Below, piece by piece: positions 56,021 to 64,000 of a DNA stretch of 64,000 nt. Origin of the DNA: Paraburkholderia phytofirmans PsJN (GTDB taxonomy: Bacteria; Pseudomonadota; Gammaproteobacteria; Burkholderiales; Burkholderiaceae); the NCBI RefSeq assembly GCF_000020125.1, contig NC_010676.1:2170001-2234000 (forward strand). Direction: 5' to 3'. A model generated the notes under the pieces. That model made no database searches, had not been told where the DNA came from, and was given only the letters and a program-made list of their open reading frames with translations. Each line of letters begins with the position of its first letter. Positions within the stretch are counted from its first letter, which is position 1. The position numbers and the translations under genes are program-made.

Positions 56021-57184
56021 TTAAGCGGCGCCGATGTGGCGCATCAAACGCGTCTTCACATCGGGCGGCGTGATGGTGGGGCGCGGCAGCCCGTCGGGCG
56101 TGCCGCGCCGAATGGCCAGACGCAGGAAGCGCGGGCCGTCGAGCGGCGCCGCTTCGAACAGGGCGTCGATCGCGTTCACGTCGTCGCTTTCGAGCGCCGA
56201 CGCATAACCGCACGCCGCGGCCACGCCCGCAAACGAAACCTGCGACGACACCGTCGCCTGACCGCCGGTCGAATCGTGCGCGCCGTTATCGAGCAGCACG
56301 TGCGTGAGATTCGACGGACCGTACGCGCCGAGGGTGGCGAACGCGCCCATGCGCATCAGCGCGGCGCCGTCGCCGTCGAGCGCGACCACATGCAGGTCGG
56401 GACGCGACAACGCAAGACCCAGCGCGAACGGCGTCACGCAACCCATCGAGCCGACCATGTACAACTGGTTCGGACGATCGTCGATCGCGTAGAGTTCGCG
56501 CCCGCAAAAGCCGGTCGACGCGAGCACCACCGTCGATTCGAGCGGCGTGTGCGCGATCACCTTGTTCAGCGCATCGTGACGCGAAGCCAATTCGCTCGCC
56601 GCCACATTCGTGAATTGCGATTGCGGCGCGACGGGCGCGCGGCGTTCGTTGGCGCCGCTGTCCTTCAGCTCGTAAGGCGCCACGCTGCCCTTCTGCATCA
56701 CGAGCGCATACGGGCGGCCGGTTTCATCCATATGCGCGATGGCGCGATCGAGCGCCGGGCCAATGGCGTCGGCTTCGGTCGGGAAGGTTTCCCACGGAAT
56801 TTCCATGGTGTCGAGCATCGCGGGCGTGACCGGGCCCATCAGCGCGTGCTGCGGTTCGTCGGCGACGCCGGGCTGGCCGCGCCACGTGACGATCAGCAAT
56901 TGCGGCAAACGGAAGGTCCACGTGAGCGAGGTTAACGGGCTGACGGCGTTGCCGAGCCCGGAGTTCTGCATCATGGTGATGCCGCGCCGGCCGTTTTGCG
57001 CGCCGAGTGTGACGCCCGCGATCAACGCAACGGCGTCGCCTTCATTGGCCGCCGACACGTAATGCAGCGATTCGTCCTGCAACACGTAGTTGATGAACGG
57101 CGTCAAATACGAGCACGGCACGCCCGCATACCAGTCGAAGCCGCGCTCGCGCGCCGCCTCGACGAACTGTGCTGCCTCTATCAT
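56021..57184 (-). CDS. Phosphonopyruvate decarboxylase
   Basis: The 387-residue thiamine-diphosphate enzyme converts phosphonopyruvate to phosphonoacetaldehyde, pulling the unfavourable mutase reaction forward. It has [19 protein letters not shown] at the N terminus, the pyrimidine-side [13 protein letters not shown] and the ThDP-binding [19 protein letters not shown], then [12 protein letters not shown]. Length is typical. Its ATG overlaps the TGA of the mutase gene (ATGA), so the two are translationally coupled. Confidence 0.95.
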   Translation of the reverse strand: MIEAAQFVEAARERGFDWYAGVPCSYLTPFINYVLQDESLHYVSAANEGDAVALIAGVTLGAQNGRRGITMMQNSGLGNAVSPLTSLTWTFRLPQLLIVTWRGQPGVADEPQHALMGPVTPAMLDTMEIPWETFPTEADAIGPALDRAIAHMDETGRPYALVMQKGSVAPYELKDSGANERRAPVAPQSQFTNVAASELASRHDALNKVIAHTPLESTVVLASTGFCGRELYAIDDRPNQLYMVGSMGCVTPFALGLALSRPDLHVVALDGDGAALMRMGAFATLGAYGPSNLTHVLLDNGAHDSTGGQATVSSQVSFAGVAAACGYASALESDDVNAIDALFEAAPLDGPRFLRLAIRRGTPDGLPRPTITPPDVKTRLMRHIGAA

Positions 57185-58926
57185 TGCGCGGCTCCGCTGG
57201 CTGCGTTCGTCGCGCCGTTTGCCGTCCCTTTCTCCGCCGCACCCACAGCGGCCGCGAACGGCGCTTGGGCATGCGCGAAGTCACCCGCGCGACGGAAGTC
57301 TTCCAGGTCGTTCACGCCGCGCCAGTGGCCGTGCACGTACTGCACTTCGATCGATTCGCCTGCTTCGATCAGCGCATTCAGCAACGCGGGCATATCGAGC
57401 GACGCGAAATCCGCGCGCGCCTGCAACTGCTTCATCACAGCCTGCAAACGTCCACGGCCTTCACCGCGCACGTTCAGCAAACCGACCCAGCGGCCATGCG
57501 GTGTTTGCGACGCGATTGCCGAGGATGCATCCTGCCCGCTCGACACATGACGCAGCAGGACCTTATTGCCGAACAAACCACGGTCGTCGGCGGCCGAACA
57601 CCAGGCGAAGTCACGCACGCTGGCGTTTTCCGCGTCGGTCAACGACGAATCGACCACCACGCTGAACGCCGCTTCGCTCTCCACCAGATCGCGCAGGATG
57701 TAGCTGCGGAACAGCAGGTCGCCATACGACACCACCGTGTCGCCGGCCAGCTTGTCGATCGCGCAGGCGAGCGACGCGAGTTCACCGGTTTGCGCATGCT
57801 GTTCGTTGACGACGAGCTTGATGCCGGCCGTGTCGATCGCATCCGCGCGATAGCCGCCGACCACGGTAATGTCGTTCACGCCCTGCTTCTTGAACGCATC
57901 GACGAGCCAGCGCAGCAGCGGCTTGCCGGCGATCGGCAGCATCACTTTCGGACGGTCTTCTGTGACGGCTTCGAGGCCCTTGCCGCGACTTGCCGCGAGC
58001 ACGACCGCGGCACCGGCTGCACGACCGCTCGACAGATAACGGTCTTCCGCTTCCGAGTATTCGTCGGCGTCTTGCAGGCGGAAAATTTCGTTGACGGCGG
58101 CAATGCTGTCTTCCACATTGACGAGCGTTTCGCTCGTGTGGATTTCCTTGGCGACGGCTTGCATCGCCGAAGTCGCCGCGCGGATCAGATGGTTCGCCCA
58201 GATCACCGTGCTGATGCCGGCCTCGCGGAACACTTCGGTCGGCGTGCTGTAGTACTTGGTCGGCACGATCACGAGCGGGCCGCGGCCGGCCCATTCGCGC
58301 GCGAACTCGAGAATTTCGTCGGGACGCGACAGCTTGCTGTGAATCAGGATCGCGTCCGCGCCCGCCTGGCGATACGCTTCCGCGCGACGCAGCGCTTCGT
58401 CCATGCCCCAGCCGGCGATCAACGCTTCAACCCGCGCGACGATCGAAAAGTTCTCGTCGGACTGCGAGTCTTTGCCGGCCTTGATCTTGCCGCAGAACTC
58501 GTCCATATCGGCGAGCGGTTGCGCTTCGCCGTTGATGAAGCTGTTGGTCTTGGGGAACTGCTTGTCTTCGATACACACGCCGGCAATGCCGCGCTGTTCG
58601 AGTTTGCGCACGAGGCGGCGCACATTGTTGAAGTTGCCGTAGCCGGTATCGCCGTCAAGCAGGATCGGCAGATCGCTGGCGTCGGCCATGAATTCGAGCG
58701 TGTCGACCACTTGCGTCCAGCTTGCTTCATTGTTGTCGCGCACGCCGTATTGCGCGGAGATTGCAAGGCCCGAACCCCAGATGGCCTTGAAGCCGGCTTC
58801 GCGGACGATGCGGGCGGACAGGCCGTTATGGGCCTCCATCATGAATTCGAGTTCGTTGCTGACGAGCATCTGGCGCAGGCGCGCGCTACGGGAAGCGGAG
58901 ACGAAAGCGGGTTCGCGGGCGTTCAT
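57181..58926 (-). CDS. Phosphoenolpyruvate mutase fused to a nucleotidyltransferase domain
   Basis: The 581-residue protein makes the carbon-phosphorus bond: PEP to phosphonopyruvate. Residues 1-300 are PEP mutase with the diagnostic [10 protein letters not shown] (residues 120-129), which separates mutases from isocitrate-lyase relatives. Residues about 306-555 are a sugar-nucleotide-type nucleotidyltransferase ([20 protein letters not shown], then [11 protein letters not shown] and SYGDLLF). The usual LAAGxGxR motif reads LAASRGKGL. Such domains in phosphonate clusters activate aminoethylphosphonate as a CMP derivative (PntC type), so this enzyme may start and prepare the end of one pathway. 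An Ala-rich tail follows. It is first in the operon. Confidence 0.93.
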   Translation of the reverse strand: MNAREPAFVSASRSARLRQMLVSNELEFMMEAHNGLSARIVREAGFKAIWGSGLAISAQYGVRDNNEASWTQVVDTLEFMADASDLPILLDGDTGYGNFNNVRRLVRKLEQRGIAGVCIEDKQFPKTNSFINGEAQPLADMDEFCGKIKAGKDSQSDENFSIVARVEALIAGWGMDEALRRAEAYRQAGADAILIHSKLSRPDEILEFAREWAGRGPLVIVPTKYYSTPTEVFREAGISTVIWANHLIRAATSAMQAVAKEIHTSETLVNVEDSIAAVNEIFRLQDADEYSEAEDRYLSSGRAAGAAVVLAASRGKGLEAVTEDRPKVMLPIAGKPLLRWLVDAFKKQGVNDITVVGGYRADAIDTAGIKLVVNEQHAQTGELASLACAIDKLAGDTVVSYGDLLFRSYILRDLVESEAAFSVVVDSSLTDAENASVRDFAWCSAADDRGLFGNKVLLRHVSSGQDASSAIASQTPHGRWVGLLNVRGEGRGRLQAVMKQLQARADFASLDMPALLNALIEAGESIEVQYVHGHWRGVNDLEDFRRAGDFAHAQAPFAAAVGAAEKGTANGATNAASGAAQ

Positions 58927-59529
58927 TTTATGTACTCCTGGTGGCGGGCTTATTGATGCTCTTCTAATGCCCGACTGGCGTCTGGAAAATGGCGACTATA
59001 GCGGAATTTTTATTTATTCGTCTTTTGCGTGACGGCGGCTTTTTCCATTTGCGGATAAGTGGAAAAATGTGTCGTTTTTTGCAACCCGCCAATGCGATAA
59101 ACCACTTGGATTTTATTGGCGTTTTGTGGAATCATGACGCAACCCCATGACCACGCTTCGATGGACGGCGTATCCGTTCGTTTTAGTCATCAGGCGATTG
59201 TGGCGATGTTGAGGTTTTTATATCTGCTTTTATTTACAGAAAACCTTAACGCTTAATATCGATTCGCCAATAACTACCATTTTCACACTGGCAATAGATG
59301 GAAAGCCCGATTGAATCAACATGAAATAAGCGAGCCAGTGCGAACGCAGCATAAAACGCCTTGGCGAAGAAAAAAGGCTCTTTAGTCAGACGAATAAAAA
59401 TATTTGATAGCGGGTTTCCCCTGCCCTGCGCAGCCACTGCCGCCGCGCCGTAAACACAGTCAGCGACAAGCCACTCGCCGCAAGCGAACCCAATCCCTGA
59501 CCGACCACTGTGCGAAAGCAGAAACCGCT
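58927..59529. other. AT-rich island upstream of the phosphonate operon and the chemoreceptor gene
   Basis: This 603-bp region is clearly richer in A/T than its surroundings and separates two divergent genes. It contains an 11-bp inverted repeat at 59013-59023 and 59388-59398. A 63-codon minus-strand open frame (59246-59437) has an amino-acid composition that could be coding, but no start signal. The composition suggests either a foreign insertion or an H-NS-type regulated promoter region. Confidence 0.5.
59013..59398. repeat. Distant 11-bp inverted repeat bounding an AT-rich segment
   Basis: TTTATTCGTCT (59013-59023) and AGACGAATAAA (59388-59398) are exact reverse complements enclosing about 364 bp. 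They could be ends of a small non-autonomous element. No target-site duplication was found next to them, so a chance match in AT-rich DNA remains possible. Confidence 0.35.
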
Positions 59530-61071
59530 ATGACTCTGAACAAAAAACTGGCCTCGATGATCGCCGTGCTCTGGATCGGCCTGATCCTGATCGGCGGCTT
59601 CGGCGCATGGCAAAACCGTGCCTCGATGATCTCGGATCGCCGCGATCAATTGAGATCGTTGATCGACCAGGCCAACCACATCGTCGAGCGTTACTACACG
59701 CTCGCCCAGCAGCACACGATCACCGAAGAGGAAGCCCGAAAGCAGGCGCTCGACTCCCTCAAGGCGATGCGTTACGGCGCCGACGGCTACATCTCCGTCA
59801 ACAACTCGCAGTCCGTCATGCTGATGCATCCGTTCAAGCCGGAGATGGTCGGCAAGGACCTGACGCAATTCACCGACCCGGCGGGCAACCATCTGTTCGT
59901 CGATATCGTCAACGCGGGCAATCGCGACGGCGGCGGCTTCGTCGACTATCTGTGGGCCAAGCCAGGCAGCGACAAACCCGTGGCCAAGACCAGCTACTCG
60001 CGTCACTTCACACCGTGGGACTGGTATATCGTCACCGGCATGTACATGGACGACGTGCAAAGCGCGTTCTACGCCAATCTGCTGCGCTGGCTCGTCATTA
60101 CCGTCGCACTCGGTGCCATCGCCACCGGCGTCATGCTGCTGGTGCTGCGCAGTATTCGCCGCACGCTCGGCGGCGATCTCGAAGTGGCCGTCGAACACGC
60201 GCAGTTGATGGCGCGCGGCGATCTGGCCACGCGCGTGCCGCTCCAGTCGGACTACGCCGGCAGCCTGCTGCATGCGCTTCAGACGATGCAGGCCGGTCTC
60301 GTCGAGACGGTGTCGCGCGTGCGTCTCGGCACGGAGAACATCAACATCGGCGCGACCGAAATCGCCGCCGGCAACACGGATCTCTCGCAACGCACGGAAG
60401 AACAGGCCGCCGCGCTCGTCGAAACGGCGTCGAGCATGGACCAGATGACGGTCAACGTGAAGCAGAACGCGGACAGCGCGCTGCAGGCCGCGCATCTCGC
60501 CGGCCAGGCGGCGGATGTCGCCACCCGCGGCAGCCGCGTGGTGGACGACGTGGTTCGCACGATGGGCGAGATCACCAACAGTTCGCGGCAGATCGGCGAC
60601 ATCATCGGCGTGATCGACGGCATTGCTTTCCAGACCAACATCCTGGCGCTCAACGCCGCCGTCGAAGCGGCCCGCGCGGGCGAACAGGGACGCGGCTTCG
60701 CGGTGGTCGCGGCCGAAGTGCGCAGCCTCGCGCAACGCTCGGCAACCGCGGCGAAGGAAATCAAGGCGCTGATCGAAACCTCGACGAACACGGTGGAAGC
60801 CGGCGCGTCGCTGGTCGCGAACGCCGGTTCGACGATGGGCGAGATCGTGCAGTCGGTGCGTCGCGTGAACGAGATTCTCGAGGAGATCAGCAATGCCTCG
60901 CGCGAACAGAGCGCGGGCATCGAGCAGGTCAATCGCGCAGTCGGCGAAATGGATCAGGTCACGCAGCAGAATGCGGCGCTGGTTGAACAAGCCGCGGCTG
61001 CGGCGCATTCGCTGAAGGATCAGGTGGGTGTGCTGCGCGAAGCGATTTCGAGCTTCGCGCTGCCGGCTTGA
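59530..61071 (+). CDS. Methyl-accepting chemotaxis protein with single Cache sensor
   Basis: The 513-residue receptor has a first membrane helix (8-26), a periplasmic single-Cache domain (about 35-180, with [25 protein letters not shown] and [14 protein letters not shown]), a second helix (185-207), a HAMP region and a long cytoplasmic methyl-accepting coiled coil whose hairpin tip is the conserved [20 protein letters not shown]. No C-terminal CheR pentapeptide is present. The ATG at 59530 gives the typical short N terminus; the ribosome site is weak. Such Cache receptors often sense small organic acids, but the ligand is not known. Confidence 0.95.
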   Translation: MTLNKKLASMIAVLWIGLILIGGFGAWQNRASMISDRRDQLRSLIDQANHIVERYYTLAQQHTITEEEARKQALDSLKAMRYGADGYISVNNSQSVMLMHPFKPEMVGKDLTQFTDPAGNHLFVDIVNAGNRDGGGFVDYLWAKPGSDKPVAKTSYSRHFTPWDWYIVTGMYMDDVQSAFYANLLRWLVITVALGAIATGVMLLVLRSIRRTLGGDLEVAVEHAQLMARGDLATRVPLQSDYAGSLLHALQTMQAGLVETVSRVRLGTENINIGATEIAAGNTDLSQRTEEQAAALVETASSMDQMTVNVKQNADSALQAAHLAGQAADVATRGSRVVDDVVRTMGEITNSSRQIGDIIGVIDGIAFQTNILALNAAVEAARAGEQGRGFAVVAAEVRSLAQRSATAAKEIKALIETSTNTVEAGASLVANAGSTMGEIVQSVRRVNEILEEISNASREQSAGIEQVNRAVGEMDQVTQQNAALVEQAAAAAHSLKDQVGVLREAISSFALPA

Positions 61072-61132
61072 GCGTTTTTTGCGCCGCCTGGCACCAGCAG
61101 CGGAAAACAGCAGAAGCAGCACACAAAAAAGA

Positions 61133-61162
61133 AGGCGCTCAACAGGCAGGGAGCGCCTCTTT
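61133..61162 (+). terminator. First terminator after the chemoreceptor gene
   Basis: AGGCGCTC (61133-61140) pairs with GAGCGCCT (61151-61158) across a 10-base loop, then CTTTAA. Confidence 0.7.
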
Positions 61163-61203
61163 AACACGCCGCGTCGGAGTCGACGCATTAATCGAACGAA
61201 CAG

Positions 61204-61237
61204 CCGCGCGGATTTTTGAAGTCCGCGCGGTTTTTTT
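61204..61237 (+). terminator. Second, strong intrinsic terminator
   Basis: CCGCGCGGA (61204-61212) pairs with TCCGCGCGG (61222-61230) across a 9-base loop and is followed by seven T residues. Confidence 0.92.
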
Positions 61238-61483
61238 ACACCCGCGCGCCTCGGTCTAACTCGGACCACCTTTTCCACGACATCTGGCGTCGGCTTGCTC
61301 AGCAAACGCTTACCAGGCGCCAAACCGCAACCAGCTTAAGCCGAATTTGGCATCGCCGAATTCGGCTTAAGGCATTTTCATGCTAACGGCACGCTTACGA
61401 TAATGGCCGCTTTTCAACGCACGCCGCGCGAGTGCGCTCCACGCCGGAGCCGTCCGCGAGCGCCGTTCCAGAGGCTCGCCGTC

Positions 61484-62106
61484 ATGCTGCTCCATCTCCT
61501 CTACCTGCTCGCGATCGTCGCGGAAGCCATGTCCGGCGCGCTCATGGGCATGCGTCGCGGCATGGATCGCTTCGGTTTGTGCCTCGTCGGCACCGTCACC
61601 GCGCTCGGCGGCGGCACGGTGCGCGATGTCCTGCTCGGTCATTACCCCTTGCGTGGATCTCGCATCCAGATTACGTTCTTATTACAATCGGAGCGGCGTC
61701 GGTTGCCGCGGCGTGCGCGAAGTGGCTGCGCAACTGGCAAAACCTCTTCGTCGCCGTCGACGCGATCGGTCTGATCGCCTTTACGGTAATCGGTTGCGAC
61801 GCGGTCGCGACGATGGACGTGAGCCCCGCCATTGTCGTGTTGGCCGGCGCGATCACCGGCGTGTGCGGCGGCATGTTGCGCGACATGCTGTGCAATCAGA
61901 TGCCGCTGGTGTTGCGTCAGGAGCTGTACGCCAGCATCGCGCTCGGCGCCGGCGCGGCGTATATGGCCTTGCAAGCCTGCGGCGTGGCGCCGGGGCCGGC
62001 TTCGGTCGGCGTGCTCGCAGGCGGTTTCGAGGTGCGCATGCTGGCCGTGCGTTTCCGCTGGCAATTCAAAGTGTTCACCGCCGCCGATTCGGGCGGCGCA
62101 AGTTAA
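61484..62106 (+). pseudogene. Frameshifted UPF0126 (TRIC-like) membrane protein gene
   Basis: The gene begins in one frame (MLLHLLYLLAIVAEAMSGAL to TALGGGTVRDVLLGHYPL) and continues in another (AWISHPDYVLITIG to the end). One base is missing in the CCCC run at 61645-61648; adding a C restores a 207-residue protein with the family's tandem halves (GTVTALGGGTVRDVLLG and GAITGVCGGMLRDMLC). UPF0126 proteins are bacterial relatives of trimeric intracellular cation channels with seven helices. Because the lesion sits in a homopolymer and both sides stay well conserved, a sequencing error is as likely as true inactivation. It is 25 bp upstream of the PBP gene. Confidence 0.85.
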
Positions 62107-62131
62107 TCGAGCTGTTCGTTAAGCGCATCCA

Positions 62132-63865
62132 ATGATCCAGAAGAAGAAATCGCAGTCGCACGATCCCTACGCACCCGTCGGGAAGCACCCGTTGCTGGCC
62201 GCGCGCCTGCCGATGTGGCGTTCGAAATTCATCGTTCTGCTGGTGTTCGGCGCGTTCGCCTCGCTCGCTGGACGCGCGTTCTGGGTGCAGGTGGTGAACC
62301 AAGACTTCTACGTCGATCAAGGGCAAAAGCGCTATCAGCGCACCATCGAACTCGACGCGACGCGCGGGCGGATTGTCGATCGCAACGGCTCGATGCTCGC
62401 TGTCAGCCTCGCAACCTACGAAATCTGGGCTTCGCCCAAGCTGATCGACGAAGCGGCTGTCGCGCCGCTCTCCAGGCTGCTCGATCTGCCGCTGGCGGAA
62501 CTGCGCCGCCGTCTGAACGGCAACAAGACCTTCGTCCTGCTCAAGCGTCAGGTGGATGCCGAGACCGCTGGGCATCTGTCGAAACTGGGCCTCGCGGGGA
62601 TCACGCAGATCGCGGATTCGAAGCGCTTTTATCCTGAAGGCGAGTCGGCGGCGCACGTGGTCGGCTTCACGGATATCGAAGACAACGGCCAGGAGGGCGT
62701 CGAACTCGCCGCCAACGAGCAGCTGCTCGGCGTGCCCGGCCAGCGCGAAGTGATCCGCGACCGGCTGGGCCGCGTGGTGTCCGAGACGCGGCCGCTCGTG
62801 CCCGCGCAAAACGGCGACACCATCCACCTGACGATCGACCGGCGGATTCAGCAACTCGCCTATGCGCAGCTCAAGGAAGCGATCGCCAGACATCACGCCG
62901 AGGCCGGCAGCGTGGTGGTACTCGACGCGCGCAATGGCGAGATTCTCGCGCTCGCCAACTACCCGAGCTTCGATCCCAACGACCGCGCCCGCCTGACCGG
63001 CCGCCAGTTGCGCAATCGCGCGGTGGTCGACACCTTCGAGCCGGGCTCGACGATCAAGCCGGTGGTCGTCGCGCTCTCGATCGACGAGGGCAAGGTGCGG
63101 CCGCAGAGTGTGATCGATACCGCGCCCGGCTGGTACAAGATCGGGCCGGCCGTCATTCACGACACCTCGAATCATGGCGTGATGACCGTCGCCGAAGCCG
63201 TGCAGAAATCGAGCAACATCGCGCTCGCCAAGCTCGCGCTGAATCTGCCGGCTGAAAAGATCTGGACCAAATATCAGGAATACGGGCTCGGTTTGCGCCC
63301 GGAATTGACTTTTCCGGGCGTGGCATCCGGCAAGGTGCGTCCGTACAAACGCTGGCGCCCGATCGAACAGGCGACCATGGCGTACGGCTACGGGCTGTCC
63401 ACGTCGCTATTGCAGATGGCGCAGGTCTACACGGCCTATGCCGGCGACGGCACGATGCATCGCGTGAGTCTGTTGCGCAACGGAACGGACGCGGCCGCGC
63501 CAGCCGGCGACAAGGGCCACGCGGTCACGACGCCGGCCACCGCGCGCGCCATCCGCTCGATGCTGGAAATGGCGACCGGCGTGGGCGGCACGGGCCGCGC
63601 GGCGACGGTGGAAGGCTACCGGATCGGCGGCAAGACCGGCACGGCGCGCAAACAGGTCGGCGCGACATACGCGAAAAACCGCTACCGCGCGCTGTTCGTC
63701 GGCATGGCGCCGATGAGCGATCCGCGGCTGATCGTTGCGGTGATGATCGACGATCCGGCGGGCAAGGCGTTTTATGGCGGGACGGTGGCCGGCCCGGTGT
63801 TCAGCGGCGTGACGGGCGGAGCGCTGCAGTTGCTGGGTGTGCCGCCGGATGCGCCGGGCACTTGA
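62132..63865 (+). CDS. Class B penicillin-binding protein (FtsI/PBP3-like transpeptidase)
   Basis: The 577-residue enzyme cross-links peptidoglycan during division or growth. A cytoplasmic N terminus is followed by one membrane helix (about 32-52), a dimerisation domain (RGRIVDRNGSMLAVS) and a transpeptidase domain with the three active-site motifs: S306-T-I-K309, SSN at 360-362, and KTGTA near residue 500. It is beta-lactam-sensitive by family. The dcw-cluster neighbours (ftsL, murE) are absent, so this is likely a second FtsI-type paralogue. It follows a membrane-protein gene by 25 bp. Confidence 0.93.
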   Translation: MIQKKKSQSHDPYAPVGKHPLLAARLPMWRSKFIVLLVFGAFASLAGRAFWVQVVNQDFYVDQGQKRYQRTIELDATRGRIVDRNGSMLAVSLATYEIWASPKLIDEAAVAPLSRLLDLPLAELRRRLNGNKTFVLLKRQVDAETAGHLSKLGLAGITQIADSKRFYPEGESAAHVVGFTDIEDNGQEGVELAANEQLLGVPGQREVIRDRLGRVVSETRPLVPAQNGDTIHLTIDRRIQQLAYAQLKEAIARHHAEAGSVVVLDARNGEILALANYPSFDPNDRARLTGRQLRNRAVVDTFEPGSTIKPVVVALSIDEGKVRPQSVIDTAPGWYKIGPAVIHDTSNHGVMTVAEAVQKSSNIALAKLALNLPAEKIWTKYQEYGLGLRPELTFPGVASGKVRPYKRWRPIEQATMAYGYGLSTSLLQMAQVYTAYAGDGTMHRVSLLRNGTDAAAPAGDKGHAVTTPATARAIRSMLEMATGVGGTGRAATVEGYRIGGKTGTARKQVGATYAKNRYRALFVGMAPMSDPRLIVAVMIDDPAGKAFYGGTVAGPVFSGVTGGALQLLGVPPDAPGT

Positions 63866-64000
63866 GCGCCACCTTCGGGCGGCATACGGGGAGCCAGGCC
63901 AGGCTCGCGGTTTCTTTCGCATGCCGTGCGGAAGATTGCCGCGTTGAGTTGCCAGTTGCGTCCAAATGCGTTCATCACGCCCGTCATCCAGTCGCGCCGG
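63866..64000. other. Right end of window, no gene recognised
   Basis: A hairpin-like GGCGCTCAAG/CGCCACCTTCGGGCG stretch follows the PBP stop. An open frame on the minus strand enters from the right edge and ends at 63772 inside the PBP gene; it shows no family likeness and is not called. Confidence 0.3.

Larger units (their letters stand above)
61072..61483. other. Intergenic region with two terminators
   Basis: This 412-bp region holds the two hairpin terminators at 61133-61162 and 61204-61237 and then about 245 bp without a recognisable gene that presumably carry the promoter of the UPF0126 gene. Confidence 0.6.

Noticed and set aside
59246..59437. 63-codon minus-strand frame as a gene
   Set aside because: No ATG or ribosome site and no recognised family; kept only as part of an island finding.

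Overview
The window looks like a piece of chromosome from a Paraburkholderia/Burkholderia-type betaproteobacterium. This is inferred from the high GC content with strong third-position G/C bias, a Burkholderia-style general porin, DUF4148 and other small Burkholderia-type proteins, a PHB-oligomer hydrolase, and a periplasmic PaoABC-type aldehyde oxidase. No rRNA, tRNA, CRISPR array, complete insertion sequence or prophage was recognised. Most of the window is ordinary chromosomal housekeeping and accessory metabolism in short operons, many closed by clear intrinsic terminators.

Layout. 0-4 kb: a small lipoprotein, then a minus-strand pair of a PotD-like periplasmic binding protein and a transmembrane GGDEF diguanylate cyclase whose start codon overlaps the stop of its partner; this resembles the NspS/MbaA polyamine-sensing arrangement. 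4-10 kb: an orphan basic-amino-acid binding protein, an AstE/aspartoacylase-like hydrolase, a porin, a class II aldolase and an OsmC protein. 10.7-16.6 kb: an RND efflux operon in the order outer-membrane factor, fusion protein, pump. 16.6-21.9 kb: a phosphoesterase lipoprotein, an orphan glutamate/aspartate binding protein behind a conspicuous dyad, small membrane and hypothetical proteins, and a lipoprotein with an aspartic-protease-like DTG motif. 21.9-32 kb: glycogen phosphorylase, an MFS exporter, threonine aldolase, an NlpD-like protein with a degenerate LytM domain, a cupin, DUF4148 and 6-phosphogluconate dehydrogenase. 32-35.4 kb: a minus-strand run of SDR, a small oxidoreductase-like protein, sirtuin, a frameshifted PPOX-family gene and a DUF938 methyltransferase. 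35.5-43.7 kb: polysaccharide deacetylase, DUF2252, an internally duplicated outer-membrane barrel, motAB, Pr6Pr and CsbD-like membrane proteins, and exonuclease III. 43.9-50.9 kb: 3-hydroxybutyrate oligomer hydrolase divergent from paoABC plus a MobA-like cytidylyltransferase. 50.9-54.9 kb: a thioesterase, then a DUF4130-UdgX DNA-repair fusion preceded by a LexA box and carrying a five-unit 39-bp coding minisatellite, then a PIG-L deacetylase. 54.9-59 kb: a phosphonate biosynthesis operon (PEP mutase fused to a nucleotidyltransferase, phosphonopyruvate decarboxylase, AEP transaminase) beside an AT-rich gene-poor island. 59.5-63.9 kb: a chemoreceptor, a frameshifted UPF0126/TRIC-like gene, and a class B penicillin-binding protein.

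The strongest leads are the SOS-box-controlled UdgX fusion with its minisatellite, the compact phosphonate operon with an atypical nucleotidyltransferase domain, and the binding-protein/diguanylate-cyclase pair. Two genes (at 33217 and at 61645-61648) each need a one-base correction to restore a family-like protein, so either they are young pseudogenes or the assembly has indel errors.
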